A DNA stretch of 64,000 bases from Bacteroidales bacterium (GCA_015060865.1 SUXS01000008.1:1-64000); one strand, 5' to 3'. Positions 44,239-54,020 are shown, counted from the stretch's first letter. The notes: generated by a model not told the origin, from the letters alone. A program made the numbers and translations.

Positions 44239-44262
44239 GCATCCGACTAATACAATAAAGAA

Positions 44263-44661
44263 ATGGCATATAATAGAAACTATAACAGCTACAGCCGTAG
44301 CAATGGCGGTTACTCTCGCCAATATCAGCAGCAGCCGCGCAAACGTTCGGGCGCAAAGTTTACCAAGGTGCAGGGCAATGATGGTATTATACCCATCGTT
44401 AGCGCGTGGCGCGTCAATCGCAAAGGCGAATTGCTCGTTTTATACGCTCGCCCTTACAAGTCAACTGCTACCCATGAGGGAAAGCGCGGTATCTTTTACA
44501 ACTATTTTGTAACGATTACCAACAAGAGCAACTATAACGTAACTCGTACAAGTGGCCTGCTATATCCCGATGATAGACGCCTTTTAATTCCCGATTTCGG
44601 GGAGATTGTCACCGCAAACGGCAAGGGCGGCACATGGTGTTCTGCAGTTCGCAGAAGATAA
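44263..44661 (+). CDS. Provirus basic protein, 132 aa
   Basis: Not recognised. The first 33 residues are rich in Asn, Tyr, Ser, Gln and Arg (YNRNYNSYSRSNGGYSRQY, QQQPRKRSG), a disordered basic arm; the rest is beta-rich (GELLVLYARPYKSTATHEGK, FYNYFVTITNKSNYNV). A basic arm on a small beta domain would suit a nucleic-acid-contacting virion protein or a minor vertex protein. It directly follows the strong hairpin. Confidence 0.72.
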   Translation: MAYNRNYNSYSRSNGGYSRQYQQQPRKRSGAKFTKVQGNDGIIPIVSAWRVNRKGELLVLYARPYKSTATHEGKRGIFYNYFVTITNKSNYNVTRTSGLLYPDDRRLLIPDFGEIVTANGKGGTWCSAVRRR

Positions 44662-44670
44662 CTTCTAATT

Positions 44671-44693
44671 CATGAAAAACACACCTTAAAAAA
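44671..44693 (+). repeat. Repeated leader with mini-ORF MKNTP, copy 1
   Basis: ATGAAAAACACACCTTAA encodes Met-Lys-Asn-Thr-Pro-stop, followed by AAAAAA, ten bases before the ATG of the 47-aa gene. It is repeated at 45395-45417. Confidence 0.75.
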
Positions 44694-44698
44694 AGAAT

Positions 44699-44842
44699 AT
44701 GAAAACAAAAGGTCTATCTTCCGTAATTGGAATTGTGCAAAAGATATCGCAGTTTGTTGTATATCTCCGTGCCATTATCGCGGCTATCGAGGCCGTGCGT
44801 GACACGCTTAAAAAAGCTGAGGACGATGAAAACGAAAAGTAA
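44699..44842 (+). CDS. Provirus small protein, 47 aa, amphipathic/hydrophobic
   Basis: Reads MKTKGLSSVIGIVQKISQFV, continues with VYLRAIIAAIEAVRDTL and has a charged end (KKAEDDENEK). The hydrophobic stretch of about 24 residues is interrupted by charges, so it is either a membrane or an amphipathic surface helix. The stop overlaps the next gene start by 17 bases. Preceded by the MKNTP mini-ORF. Function unknown; small virion membrane proteins of this size are common in membrane-containing phages. Confidence 0.65.
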   Translation: MKTKGLSSVIGIVQKISQFVVYLRAIIAAIEAVRDTLKKAEDDENEK

Positions 44843-45386
44843 AAACATTTGGATTTTGTTAGTATCTGCTTTGTCTGTATGTGTTGCCGCTGTTGCCTGG
44901 TTCTTCATGAAGAAGAAAAAGGCAACCACCGAAAGTGGGGAAAATTCCCCCACTTCGGTCGGTGGCGATACCTCGGTAAATGTGCCTACAAAAGCTATTG
45001 GATATCGGATAAATAATCCGCTAAATATCCGATATTCAAGCGCGAATAATTGGAAAGGACAAACGGGTGAATTAAGTGGATTTTGTGTATTTGATACTCC
45101 CGAAAACGGCATACGTGCCGCGATGGTCAATTTGAAGAGTTACCGCAAGCAGGGAGTTGTTACCATTGGCGACATCGTTAGCCGTTGGGCACCGCCTACC
45201 GAAAACAATACACAAAATTACATTGACTTTGTTTGTAAGAAGTTAGGCGCAAACATCAGTGACGAAGTAGAGCAGGACGCACAAAGTTATACAGCATTGT
45301 TGCAGGCAATGTGCATTATGGAAATAGGCGCACAGCCTTACGATGTGCAAGTATGGGCAAAGGCTGCGCAGACTGCCAACCTCTAA
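44826..45386 (+). CDS. Provirus membrane-anchored lysozyme-like virion protein (186 aa)
   Basis: Start at 44826 gives a single N-terminal membrane segment (IWILLVSALSVCVAAVAWFF), a short linker rich in Ser/Thr/Glu (about residues 33-60), then a domain of the kind found in phage structural lysozyme-like proteins: RINNPLNIRYSSANNWKGQ, GFCVFDTPENGIRAAMVNL, IGDIVSRWAPPTENNTQNYI, and the closing helices. The N-P-L-N-I-R-Y and R-W-A-P-P motifs are the markers. It probably opens peptidoglycan at entry. The overlap with the 47-aa gene suggests coupled translation. Catalytic residues are not settled for this family, so enzyme activity is inferred. Confidence 0.8.
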   Translation: MKTKSKNIWILLVSALSVCVAAVAWFFMKKKKATTESGENSPTSVGGDTSVNVPTKAIGYRINNPLNIRYSSANNWKGQTGELSGFCVFDTPENGIRAAMVNLKSYRKQGVVTIGDIVSRWAPPTENNTQNYIDFVCKKLGANISDEVEQDAQSYTALLQAMCIMEIGAQPYDVQVWAKAAQTANL

Positions 45387-45394
45387 AAAATACC

Positions 45395-45417
45395 ATGAAA
45401 AACACACCTTAAAAAAT
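45395..45417 (+). repeat. Repeated leader with mini-ORF MKNTP, copy 2
   Basis: The same 18-base mini-ORF plus A-run as at 44671, here just before the annexin-like gene. The identity spans about 22 bases including the preceding C. Confidence 0.75.
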
Positions 45418-45422
45418 CGTAT

Positions 45423-45845
45423 ATGAAGAATAAAAGATTGTTGCAGGATAACACCTTAAAAAGTGTATTAGCTGCCGTTGTTTTGGCGGCTGTTGCCGTG
45501 TTGCTGTATTGGTTTACCAATAAGCGCAAAAAGATTACCACCTATGGCGTAAAAGGCAATGGCGAAATAAGTGAAGCGCAAGCGCAGTATTTGGCAGAAC
45601 GTCTCTTCGATGGTATGAAGAATATCGGCACGGATGAAGACGTAATAAACGAAGTATTTGAGGAACTGAGCAAGCACAAGCGAGCAGTTTTGCAAGTGCA
45701 TGAGGCCTTCGGAATGCAGCGTTATTGCCTTGTGGGTTCGGATATTGTCGGCATAAAGCTAAATCTGAATCAATGGCTAAAAAAGGAGCTGTCTGCGAAA
45801 GAGTATGCCAAATGGCAATTGTTGTATGAAAGTGCAACAAAATGA
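45423..45845 (+). CDS. Provirus membrane protein with annexin-like motif (140 aa)
   Basis: An N-terminal membrane segment (SVLAAVVLAAVAVLLYWF, about residues 14-31) is followed by a soluble helical domain. The piece LAERLFDGMKNIGTDEDVI resembles the annexin repeat, in which a G-T-D/E loop follows a helix and binds calcium at membranes. Only one such motif is seen. Function may be membrane bending or attachment, but the similarity is by eye only. The stop overlaps the next start (ATGA). Confidence 0.72.
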   Translation: MKNKRLLQDNTLKSVLAAVVLAAVAVLLYWFTNKRKKITTYGVKGNGEISEAQAQYLAERLFDGMKNIGTDEDVINEVFEELSKHKRAVLQVHEAFGMQRYCLVGSDIVGIKLNLNQWLKKELSAKEYAKWQLLYESATK

Positions 45846-46024
45846 ACGATGCGCAAAAATTCTTGACAACAGACCTATTGCCTGCTTTTTTTGTCGGGCA
45901 ATGGGTTTCAGTTGTTGAGGACATAACAAATATTATTGTTTATGTGCTTGTTTCAGTATTGACTAAAGTAATAATGAATTTAATAGAGAAAAAAGAACAT
46001 GACAACGTTATTCACAAAAGATGA
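45842..46024 (+). CDS. Provirus small membrane protein, 60 aa
   Basis: One clear membrane segment (ITNIIVYVLVSVLTKVIMNL, about residues 28-47) with a charged C-terminus (IEKKEHDNVIHKR). It overlaps the upstream gene by 4 bases (ATGA) and the downstream gene by 26, so translation is coupled. It could be a virion membrane protein or a holin-like protein; nothing distinguishes these. Confidence 0.7.
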   Translation: MNDAQKFLTTDLLPAFFVGQWVSVVEDITNIIVYVLVSVLTKVIMNLIEKKEHDNVIHKR

Positions 46025-46328
46025 TATTAAGGAAATTGCGTCGCAAATTCTCGAAACCTCTTCAAACCATATAGTGTTACGCACTAAATTAGGTTATAAA
46101 GGCGAGGAAATCGAATGTGTTGATAAGGTGCTTTTTGTTGTTCAGTCGGACAACGCATATAGTAAAATAGTAGCAGAGGGCGACAATTATAAATTAGAAA
46201 GAAGCTACAAAGATAGGAATTTTTATTTGCGTGGGCAGGGTGTTTGGTTGCCCGATGGTTTGGGCTTCTTCTGCGATTACGCAAAATTCCCTGATAACAC
46301 TATATATATAGAATGTTCAAAAATTTAA
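45999..46328 (+). CDS. Provirus soluble protein, 109 aa, unknown
   Basis: Not recognised. A mixed alpha/beta protein without a membrane segment (TKDDIKEIASQILETSS, VDKVLFVVQSDNAYSKIV, RNFYLRGQGVWLPDGLG). It overlaps the membrane protein gene by 26 bases. Last well-supported late gene. Confidence 0.68.
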   Translation: MTTLFTKDDIKEIASQILETSSNHIVLRTKLGYKGEEIECVDKVLFVVQSDNAYSKIVAEGDNYKLERSYKDRNFYLRGQGVWLPDGLGFFCDYAKFPDNTIYIECSKI

Positions 46329-46340
46329 CTATCTTTGCGT

Positions 46341-46472
46341 ATGTATTGGATATTTCCAAAGGTTAGAAAATTGTTCTTTGACAATTATCGGGTAATTTTG
46401 CGCTTGTTGTTTAGCCTTATTTCGCAGGAATTAAAGCGTTTGAAAAGTCAATATTTTGTAAAGTGTAATTGA
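46341..46472 (+). CDS. Provirus very basic small protein, 43 aa
   Basis: Reads MYWIFPKVRKLFFDNYRVI and LRLLFSLISQELKRLKSQYF. Highly basic and helical, possibly membrane-active. A TATCTTTG box (46330-46337) ends three bases before the ATG, which would make a leaderless message if used. Small size and lack of homologues keep this tentative. Confidence 0.5.
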   Translation: MYWIFPKVRKLFFDNYRVILRLLFSLISQELKRLKSQYFVKCN

Positions 46473-46476
46473 AAAA

Positions 46477-46542
46477 ATCGGGGCGTATTTCTTTATATCA
46501 TCTAAAAAGTTGATAAAAAAGGCCGTCCCGATATTTTTTTTT
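46477..46542 (+). terminator. Provirus terminator
   Basis: Branched stem: ATCGGGGCG (46477-46485) pairs with CGTCCCGAT (46524-46532), one G-T pair, with an inner TATCA/TGATA stem, then a run of T. It ends five bases before attR. Confidence 0.85.
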
Positions 46543-46547
46543 ACTTA

Positions 46548-46573
46548 ATAATACCGATTATATAACAAAATAG
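46548..46573 (+). repeat. Right attachment repeat (attR)
   Basis: 26 bases identical to attL (40712-40737), offset 5836 bases. It lies 41 bases from the end of ligA, so no host gene is cut. Confidence 0.9.
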
Positions 46574-46614
46574 TATTGTTGTTAAATTTGCGCTATAATC
46601 TAAAACAATGAATC

Positions 46615-48633
<2,019 letters not shown>

Positions 48634-48658
48634 TTATCAGAAGTTAGAGGATTCACTG

Positions 48659-48666
48659 CAAAGTTA
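48659..48666 (-). promoter_or_regulatory. -7 box (TAACTTTG) of ligA
   Basis: Exact TAnnTTTG on the minus strand, 40 bases before the ligA ATG; no good -33 box. Confidence 0.5.
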
Positions 48667-48755
48667 ATATAAATTTTTAAGAGAAATTGTTTATAAGCAC
48701 CATAAACATATGTATAAATAATGTGGAAAATATGAGCATGAAACATGCAAGTAGA

Positions 48756-48796
48756 TCTACACAAAAACAAAAGGCTGATTATTAATCAGCCTTTTG
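48756..48796 (-). terminator. Terminator of tRNA-Lys
   Basis: Stem CAAAAGGCTGAT / ATCAGCCTTTTG (48768-48796) beginning three bases past the tRNA 3' end; on the minus strand it is followed by TTTTTGTG. Confidence 0.85.
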
Positions 48797-48799
48797 AAG

Positions 48800-48872
48800 T
48801 ACACCCTCAGGGACTCGAACCCTGGACCCATTGATTAAGAGTCAATTGCTCTACCAACTGAGCTAAGAGTGC
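48800..48872 (-). tRNA. tRNA-Lys (CTT)
   Basis: Cloverleaf on the minus strand: acceptor GCACTCT with AGGGTGT (two wobble pairs), D-arm TAGCTCAGTTGGTAGAGCA, anticodon loop CTCTTAA (anticodon CTT), T-arm GGTTCGAGTCC, discriminator A. CCA not encoded. Confidence 0.97.
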
Positions 48873-49012
48873 ATCTCTTTTTCAATTGCGATGCAAAGGT
48901 AATGCTTTCTTCTGATTCGACAAAATTATTTTACAACTTTTTTTCTTCTTTCCTGTAAAAAATTATCTACAATTCTTTCTGAAAATGGCACATATCAAGC
49001 ATCTCCTTTGTT

Positions 49013-49819
49013 TTATACCTCAAATTCAAATAGTTCCGAAGGGGTCGTCCGTTTTAGTGCAGACAGATGTACATCCTTACCAGGAATAAGTCCAGAGCAA
49101 CGAAGCTCCCACTCTACCGTCTTATAAGCTAATTCGGGATGATTGTTTTCACGGCTAAGATGGCACAACCATATATATTTCAAGTGTTCGGTAATGTTTG
49201 TAGCCAAGAATTTAGCAGCTTCCTTATTACTCAGATGCCCGTTGGGGCCTTTGATTCTATCCTTCAGATGCTGTGGATATGGTCCTCTAGCCAACATCTC
49301 ATCATCATAGTTTGCCTCAAGAATCAGATAATTTGCTTTATCTATGTATTCAGCCACCTTTGCTGTTATATGCCCTATGTCTGTAATAAAGCAGAACGTA
49401 CCCGCTGAGGTTTCTATGCAATAGCCTACATTATCATTTCCATCATGTGGAACCTCAAATGCGGTTATGTTGAAATCACGAAACCGTATAGTTTCCTCTT
49501 TCTCTATATAGCGCATACATGACACCAGTTTTTGGGTCATACAATAATTCTTATTGATCCCCACATGGGTAGCCTTAGTAGCGTAAATGGGGATATTATA
49601 CTTCTCACCAAGTGTGCCAAGAGATTTGATGTGATCCGCATGATCGTGAGTTACGAAAACTCCCATAATGCGGTCAAAATCCAACCCAACCTCTTTGAGT
49701 GCTCCTTTTATCGTACGTACAGGGATGCCTGCATCTATCAAGATTCCAAAATCATCGGTACCCAGATAGAAGCAGTTTCCACTGCTACCACTTGCCAAAC
49801 AAATAAATTTTATCTTCAT
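49013..49819 (-). CDS. Metallo-beta-lactamase-fold hydrolase (YycJ/WalJ-like)
   Basis: Protein of 268 residues of the MBL superfamily. It opens with the family start KFICLASGSSGNCFYLG, followed by the metal motif THDHADHI (about residues 57-64) and the later ligands VPHDGNDNVGY, FITDIGH and CHLSRENNHPE. The WalJ/YycJ subgroup is linked to DNA repair as 5'-3' exonuclease in Firmicutes; the substrate here is unknown. A start seven codons upstream (49840) is possible; 49819 gives the conserved beginning. It follows tamL on the same strand after 27-47 bases and may share its transcript. Cytoplasmic. Confidence 0.92.
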   Translation of the reverse strand: MKIKFICLASGSSGNCFYLGTDDFGILIDAGIPVRTIKGALKEVGLDFDRIMGVFVTHDHADHIKSLGTLGEKYNIPIYATKATHVGINKNYCMTQKLVSCMRYIEKEETIRFRDFNITAFEVPHDGNDNVGYCIETSAGTFCFITDIGHITAKVAEYIDKANYLILEANYDDEMLARGPYPQHLKDRIKGPNGHLSNKEAAKFLATNITEHLKYIWLCHLSRENNHPELAYKTVEWELRCSGLIPGKDVHLSALKRTTPSELFEFEV

Positions 49820-49866
49820 ATCTTTTTTCTTAATTATCACATTTTTTTATACCTATCGCATAAAAA

Positions 49867-52179
49867 TCAGAAAGGATAGCCTACCGCAAAATGCCAGGCA
49901 AAATCCCTACCGAACTTAGGACATATGACAGGATAGCGCAATTCTTTTTCCGCATAGGCAGGGTTAATGGCCTTCATGGCAACATCAAATCTCAACACCA
50001 AGAAATTCAAGTCAGCGCGCACTCCCACTCCATACGAGGCGGCAATCTGCTTATAGAATCCATTCCATGCAAATACGCCGCCAGGTTGGTCATCATAATT
50101 ATACATGGTCCATATATTACCGGCATCAACGAAGAGTGCGCCATTGAGTTTCCAAAAAAGCCTCATGCGATATTCAAGGCTCATATCTAACTTAACGTCT
50201 CCAGATTGATTGATATAGTCAATAGTACCATTGCGCCCTACATAGCTACCTGGTCCTAATCCGCGTACCGACCATCCGCGCACTCCATTTGCGCCACCTG
50301 CATAATAACGTTTCTCAAATGGGAGCATTCTCGAGTTGCCATAAGGAAACGCCACACCAATGTCCAAATGGAACAGCAATGAGTTATTGCGGTCAAAATT
50401 CATGTTAAAGGTCCATGCAGCATCGGCCTTAAGGTATTGGGCAAAAGCGATATTGGATATTCTATATTGTCCAAGTGTATCTTGTTGCAAGCCTAACATG
50501 CGAGAGGCCATGGACAATAATCCACCTGCCGTTTCTACATTTGCTCGAATGGTATTTGATGTATAGAAGAAGTTTTCACGGACACCTGAGTTCTTCGACA
50601 AATAATAGAACGAGTAGCCAGTTCTTAATATCATCAAATCCTCATAATTGAACTTCATGATAGAGTTGGCACTATTATACTGGTTCAAATAATGGTCTAC
50701 AAAGTGCTGGTCTTTCTGAGGAACTGATACCAAGTTTACTCCTATAGGCTCAAAGCGATGCTGAATCCACTGGTTGGAATTCCAAAGGTAGCTCCATGAT
50801 GCTGAAAGCACATTTCTGTGAAATTCTGGGCGCCGCTGAGCATTATACTGTAAACCGACCTGCGTAACAGCCTTACTTTTCCTCTGATATTCAGGGGGGA
50901 TAAAAGGCAAGACGAGTTTCGGAAAGGTAAGCCCCACATCGGCTCCATATTCTAGGTAGTATCTACCATCATAGTCTTGCAGCTGGGTAATTGTTTCATA
51001 AGCACCACGGATCTGCACCGTAAGCATTTCGGAGCCACCAAACAGGTTTCTGTCACTGAACGACAAAGAGGCCGATGCACCAAAATCTCCCAGCGTATGA
51101 GTGACATCCACTTCCGTTCCAATAGCAACTTTCTTAGCCGGATATAGTACAATATGGCTATTCAGCGTGCTATCACTGGTTTCCTCAAAGCTCACGTTCG
51201 TATATTTCAGTGCTCCCAAACGTCCATATGAAATATAGGTGTCTTTTACATCGGAGGCATTATAATAGCTTCCTTTTTCAATTAGCGAGTAGTTTTTCTG
51301 CAAGCTGGGTCGCAATACCAATGCATCTCTAAAATAAAAGGGAATGCTATCCACTATCACCATATCATTACTTCCCCCTTCATCACTGTGAGTAGTATAT
51401 GTCACATTTTCGATCTTATATTTACGGATAGGATTTATGGCATAAGTGCCGGATTCCCCTTTTCTCGCCATTCCATTCCCATTACGCACACGTACCGTAA
51501 GATTCACGTCATGCGAGTATCGGGCAGTATCAGCAATAAATGTTACATAATCTTTACGAAAAGTATAATAGCCTTTATCATGCAGACATTCTGCAATGCG
51601 TGCGCGTTCCTCTTTAAGGAGGTCTGAGTTAAAGCTCATTCCTACATGGAGTTTGGAAAACATTGTATCCTTTCTCACTTCGGCCAACAACAGTGTATCA
51701 AGCGACGTGTAGTGCAAACTCTTTATTTTATATTGCTGCTTGGTTTGGATGTAATAAGTGACACTTGCCTTTTCCCCATCATATTTGGCTTTAGCCTCTA
51801 CTTTAGCATGCAAATAACCTTCATTGACCAATATGTTCTGAAGTATAGAGCAACTCTTGTGCATCAAAGTGTCATTATATATATGAGGGGCCTCACCCAT
51901 TTTCTTCAGGGTACGGTTTACATACGAATTGCTTTTCCCTGAGAGGCAATAGATATGCAATGGTAATCGTACTACACCCAAAATGCGTGTGTTGGGTAGC
52001 TGACGGACATTTGGTCTCAGTTTTGCGGCCATTGCCGGATTATCCTCCGACACAACCCTGACCTCATCCAACAAATACTTACCTTCTGGCAGATAACGTG
52101 ATACGGAGCAGGAAGATAAGGCCATAAGCATTATCCCTGTGCATATCTTCCATATGATATTTTTACCCACCTTTATCAC
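49867..52179 (-). CDS. tamL: Translocation and assembly module lipoprotein TamL (BamA/TamA family)
   Basis: Outer-membrane protein of 770 residues from the Omp85 superfamily. An N-terminal lipoprotein signal ends in LSSC, immediately followed by the TamL start SVSRYLPEGKYLLDEVRV. POTRA-like domains follow (about residues 90-330: GYLHAKVEAKAKYDGEKASV, IKSLHYTSLDTLL, CLHDKGYYTFRKDYVTF). The C-terminal 16-strand barrel contains the Omp85 lid motif region YAGGANGVRGWSVRGLGPGS and ends with the aromatic FGRDFAWHFAVGYPF. With TamB it helps insert proteins or lipids into the outer membrane; a lipid anchor on the TamA-type protein is the Bacteroidota form. Confidence 0.92.
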   Translation of the reverse strand: MIKVGKNIIWKICTGIMLMALSSCSVSRYLPEGKYLLDEVRVVSEDNPAMAAKLRPNVRQLPNTRILGVVRLPLHIYCLSGKSNSYVNRTLKKMGEAPHIYNDTLMHKSCSILQNILVNEGYLHAKVEAKAKYDGEKASVTYYIQTKQQYKIKSLHYTSLDTLLLAEVRKDTMFSKLHVGMSFNSDLLKEERARIAECLHDKGYYTFRKDYVTFIADTARYSHDVNLTVRVRNGNGMARKGESGTYAINPIRKYKIENVTYTTHSDEGGSNDMVIVDSIPFYFRDALVLRPSLQKNYSLIEKGSYYNASDVKDTYISYGRLGALKYTNVSFEETSDSTLNSHIVLYPAKKVAIGTEVDVTHTLGDFGASASLSFSDRNLFGGSEMLTVQIRGAYETITQLQDYDGRYYLEYGADVGLTFPKLVLPFIPPEYQRKSKAVTQVGLQYNAQRRPEFHRNVLSASWSYLWNSNQWIQHRFEPIGVNLVSVPQKDQHFVDHYLNQYNSANSIMKFNYEDLMILRTGYSFYYLSKNSGVRENFFYTSNTIRANVETAGGLLSMASRMLGLQQDTLGQYRISNIAFAQYLKADAAWTFNMNFDRNNSLLFHLDIGVAFPYGNSRMLPFEKRYYAGGANGVRGWSVRGLGPGSYVGRNGTIDYINQSGDVKLDMSLEYRMRLFWKLNGALFVDAGNIWTMYNYDDQPGGVFAWNGFYKQIAASYGVGVRADLNFLVLRFDVAMKAINPAYAEKELRYPVICPKFGRDFAWHFAVGYPF

Positions 52180-52224
52180 GCTATGTAGAGAATGATATTA
52201 TATTTAACTCTCAAACTCATTATT

Positions 52225-53898
52225 TCATTTCATCAGCTTCTTCAGGTCGCAGTCGGTCTGCTTGATGCCCTTGCGGAACATCTTGGCATTGAGCTGGGCA
52301 CCGAGGAGCGAGGTATGTGTATGGTCGCGCTTGTAGTATCTGGCGGCCTTCTCCTTGCTGCCTGCCTTGCGGTCGAGGTAGTCGGCAGTGAGGTTATGCA
52401 TATCCACGAAGGCTACGCCGAGCTCATCGGCCACCTCCTTGGCCCATGTGGCACAGCTGCTCGGGCGACGCTCCATCTTGCCACCGGGCCATTCGTTGCG
52501 CGGAGTCATGCTCACGATGACGGGTGTACCGCCCTTCTCGCGTACGTCACCTACAAACTTTCGCAAGTACCAGCCGTATGAGTATACCACTTTATAAGTA
52601 CGGTCCTTCTCGAGACGGTATACATGGCTGCTGTCCTTCACGCCACGGATGTCGGCACGAGCCTTGCCACCAGCAATGTCGCCCATGTCGTTATGACCAA
52701 ACTGTATGAGTACATAGTCGCCGGGTTCAATGCTGTTGTACACCCTTTCCCAACGGCCCTCCTCAACGAAGGTGCGGGCACTGCGGCCAGCCTTGGCGGC
52801 ATTGACGAGCGTACACTTCTTGGTGTTGAACACGGTGTGAGCCACACTGGCCCATCCCCACATGCTGTTTTCGTCCTTATCTTCATTCTTCACGGTGCTG
52901 TCGCCTGTAAAGAACACGACGGGCTTGCCTGGCTCGCGCACAAACTGCTCCTTGGGAAGGTCGAGCGGAAGGAGATATTCCTTCAGCGCCAAGCCGTCGC
53001 AAGCAGCAATGGCTTCGGCAGCCGAGCGGGCATTGGTCTTCGCACCAAACTCGCTGGTATGTATCTTGTCGAGGTAGAACATGTAGTTTACCTTCCAAGG
53101 ACCATAAGCTTCAAACTTGCGTGCGGTAGTACCCTCAAGGTCAATCCAGGGAACATTCATCTCGCTGGCAATCTCTTGCTGCCACTTGGTGAACGTGTCA
53201 CGCTTGCGAGTGATGGTCAAACTCCTTTGGGAAGATAAATCTTCCGTCGTCGCAATCGGCGCTCCATCCGCGCCGACCCATGAATTTCTAGGAGTGAGTG
53301 AGCAGAGCACGGGATAAGCCCCCTTGCTGCGCACGTCGCGGATAAACTTACGCATATACTCGCCATAACTGAAGACGGTCTCTACCGCACCCGTCTCCTT
53401 GATGGTCACCACCATGCTGTCGGTGCCGATGCCAGGAATGGATGCACGAGCACGACCATGGTCGTACGGACCATTGTCGTTGTGTCCCAACTCGATGATT
53501 ACCCAGTCGCCGGGCTTCACGCCTTCGAGCACGGCAGGCCATAATCTATTATAGAAGGTGCGGCTACTGGTGCCACCAAGCGCATGGTTCTCTACCGTGA
53601 TGCGGTTCTCATCGAAGTATTCGTGGGCAAAATATCCCCAGCCCCACTGGCCATTGTTACCGTTGCCCAACGTACCAGTACGCATGGTACTGTTTCCCAC
53701 AAGAAACAGCACAGGGTTGGTTCCCTTACGCGACGAGCCGGGTATAGGGCGAGCCGTGTTGGCCTTGTTTAGGCTATCGAGCGTGAGGTCACGCACCTTA
53801 TTTACATCTTCGAGCGGAGCTTTTGCATTATCTGTATTCTGTGCTGCAATAGTCCATACACAAGCACAGAACATTAATAGCATAATATGTTTTTTCAT
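52225..53898 (-). CDS. Tandem SGNH hydrolase (rhamnogalacturonan acetylesterase-like)
   Basis: Secreted protein of 557 residues (start at 53898, signal MKKHIMLLMFCACVWTIAAQ). Two homologous GDSL/SGNH esterase domains, each with block I (GNSTMRTG; GDSTVKNE), block III (ELGHNDNG; QFGHNDMG) and a C-terminal catalytic His (KIHTSEFG; HTHTSLLG). Domain 1 runs about 50-305, domain 2 about 315-550. Likely removes acetyl groups from rhamnogalacturonan, matching the divergent arabinanase beside it. Oddity: between TPRN and the next conserved Trp, domain 1 is 17 residues longer than domain 2, and exactly there the DNA is repeat copy C. The segment reads VGADGAPIATTEDLSSQ. Confidence 0.92.
   Translation of the reverse strand: MKKHIMLLMFCACVWTIAAQNTDNAKAPLEDVNKVRDLTLDSLNKANTARPIPGSSRKGTNPVLFLVGNSTMRTGTLGNGNNGQWGWGYFAHEYFDENRITVENHALGGTSSRTFYNRLWPAVLEGVKPGDWVIIELGHNDNGPYDHGRARASIPGIGTDSMVVTIKETGAVETVFSYGEYMRKFIRDVRSKGAYPVLCSLTPRNSWVGADGAPIATTEDLSSQRSLTITRKRDTFTKWQQEIASEMNVPWIDLEGTTARKFEAYGPWKVNYMFYLDKIHTSEFGAKTNARSAAEAIAACDGLALKEYLLPLDLPKEQFVREPGKPVVFFTGDSTVKNEDKDENSMWGWASVAHTVFNTKKCTLVNAAKAGRSARTFVEEGRWERVYNSIEPGDYVLIQFGHNDMGDIAGGKARADIRGVKDSSHVYRLEKDRTYKVVYSYGWYLRKFVGDVREKGGTPVIVSMTPRNEWPGGKMERRPSSCATWAKEVADELGVAFVDMHNLTADYLDRKAGSKEKAARYYKRDHTHTSLLGAQLNAKMFRKGIKQTDCDLKKLMK
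53230..53276 (+). repeat. Two-hairpin repeat, copy C, inside the esterase gene
   Basis: Hairpin 1: GGAAGAT-AA-ATCTTCC (53230-53245). Linker GTCGTCGCAA. Hairpin 2: TCGGCGC (53256-53262), 7-base loop, GCGCCGA (53270-53276). It is in frame in the coding strand (minus) and accounts for an insertion of about 51 bases. Confidence 0.88.
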
Positions 53899-53919
53899 AT
53901 ACCTATTTATAATATGATG

Positions 53920-53927
53920 CAAAAATA
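53920..53927 (-). promoter_or_regulatory. -7 box (TATTTTTG) of the esterase gene
   Basis: Exact TAnnTTTG on the minus strand, 21 bases before the ATG. It supports the start at 53898 over 53922. Confidence 0.55.
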
Positions 53928-54012
53928 ATCATTTTTTTTGTAATCATGCAGTCAATAAGGTTTACTAATACTTTTTTTCAATAATTACACATGGTTTATT
54001 TTATAAAAGTCT

Positions 54013-54020
54013 TATATTTG
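54013..54020 (+). promoter_or_regulatory. -7 box (TATATTTG) of the GH43 gene
   Basis: Exact TAnnTTTG, 30 bases before the ATG. The 152-base divergent gap to the esterase could hold shared regulator sites, but none was identified. Confidence 0.55.

Larger units (their letters stand above)
40712..46573 (+). mobile_element. Compact provirus, probably ssDNA and membrane-containing (FLiP-like or new family)
   Basis: A 5.84-kb unit bounded by perfect 26-base direct repeats. All 13 genes lie on one strand and are tightly packed, several overlapping. It encodes a two-tyrosine HUH rolling-circle Rep, a 254-aa candidate coat protein, at least four small proteins with one membrane segment, and a lysozyme-like protein. 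No integrase, transposase or protein with a Walker A motif is present. Microviridae are unlikely (no coat protein of 500 residues or more) and so are inoviruses (no Zot-like ATPase). The set fits a small icosahedral phage with an internal membrane such as FLiP, at smaller genome size. The assignment is inference; the boundaries and Rep are seen directly. Confidence 0.8.

Noticed and set aside
40712-46573. Assignment of the provirus to Microviridae or inoviruses
   Set aside because: No coat protein of 500 residues or more and no pilot protein for the first; no Zot-type ATPase for the second.
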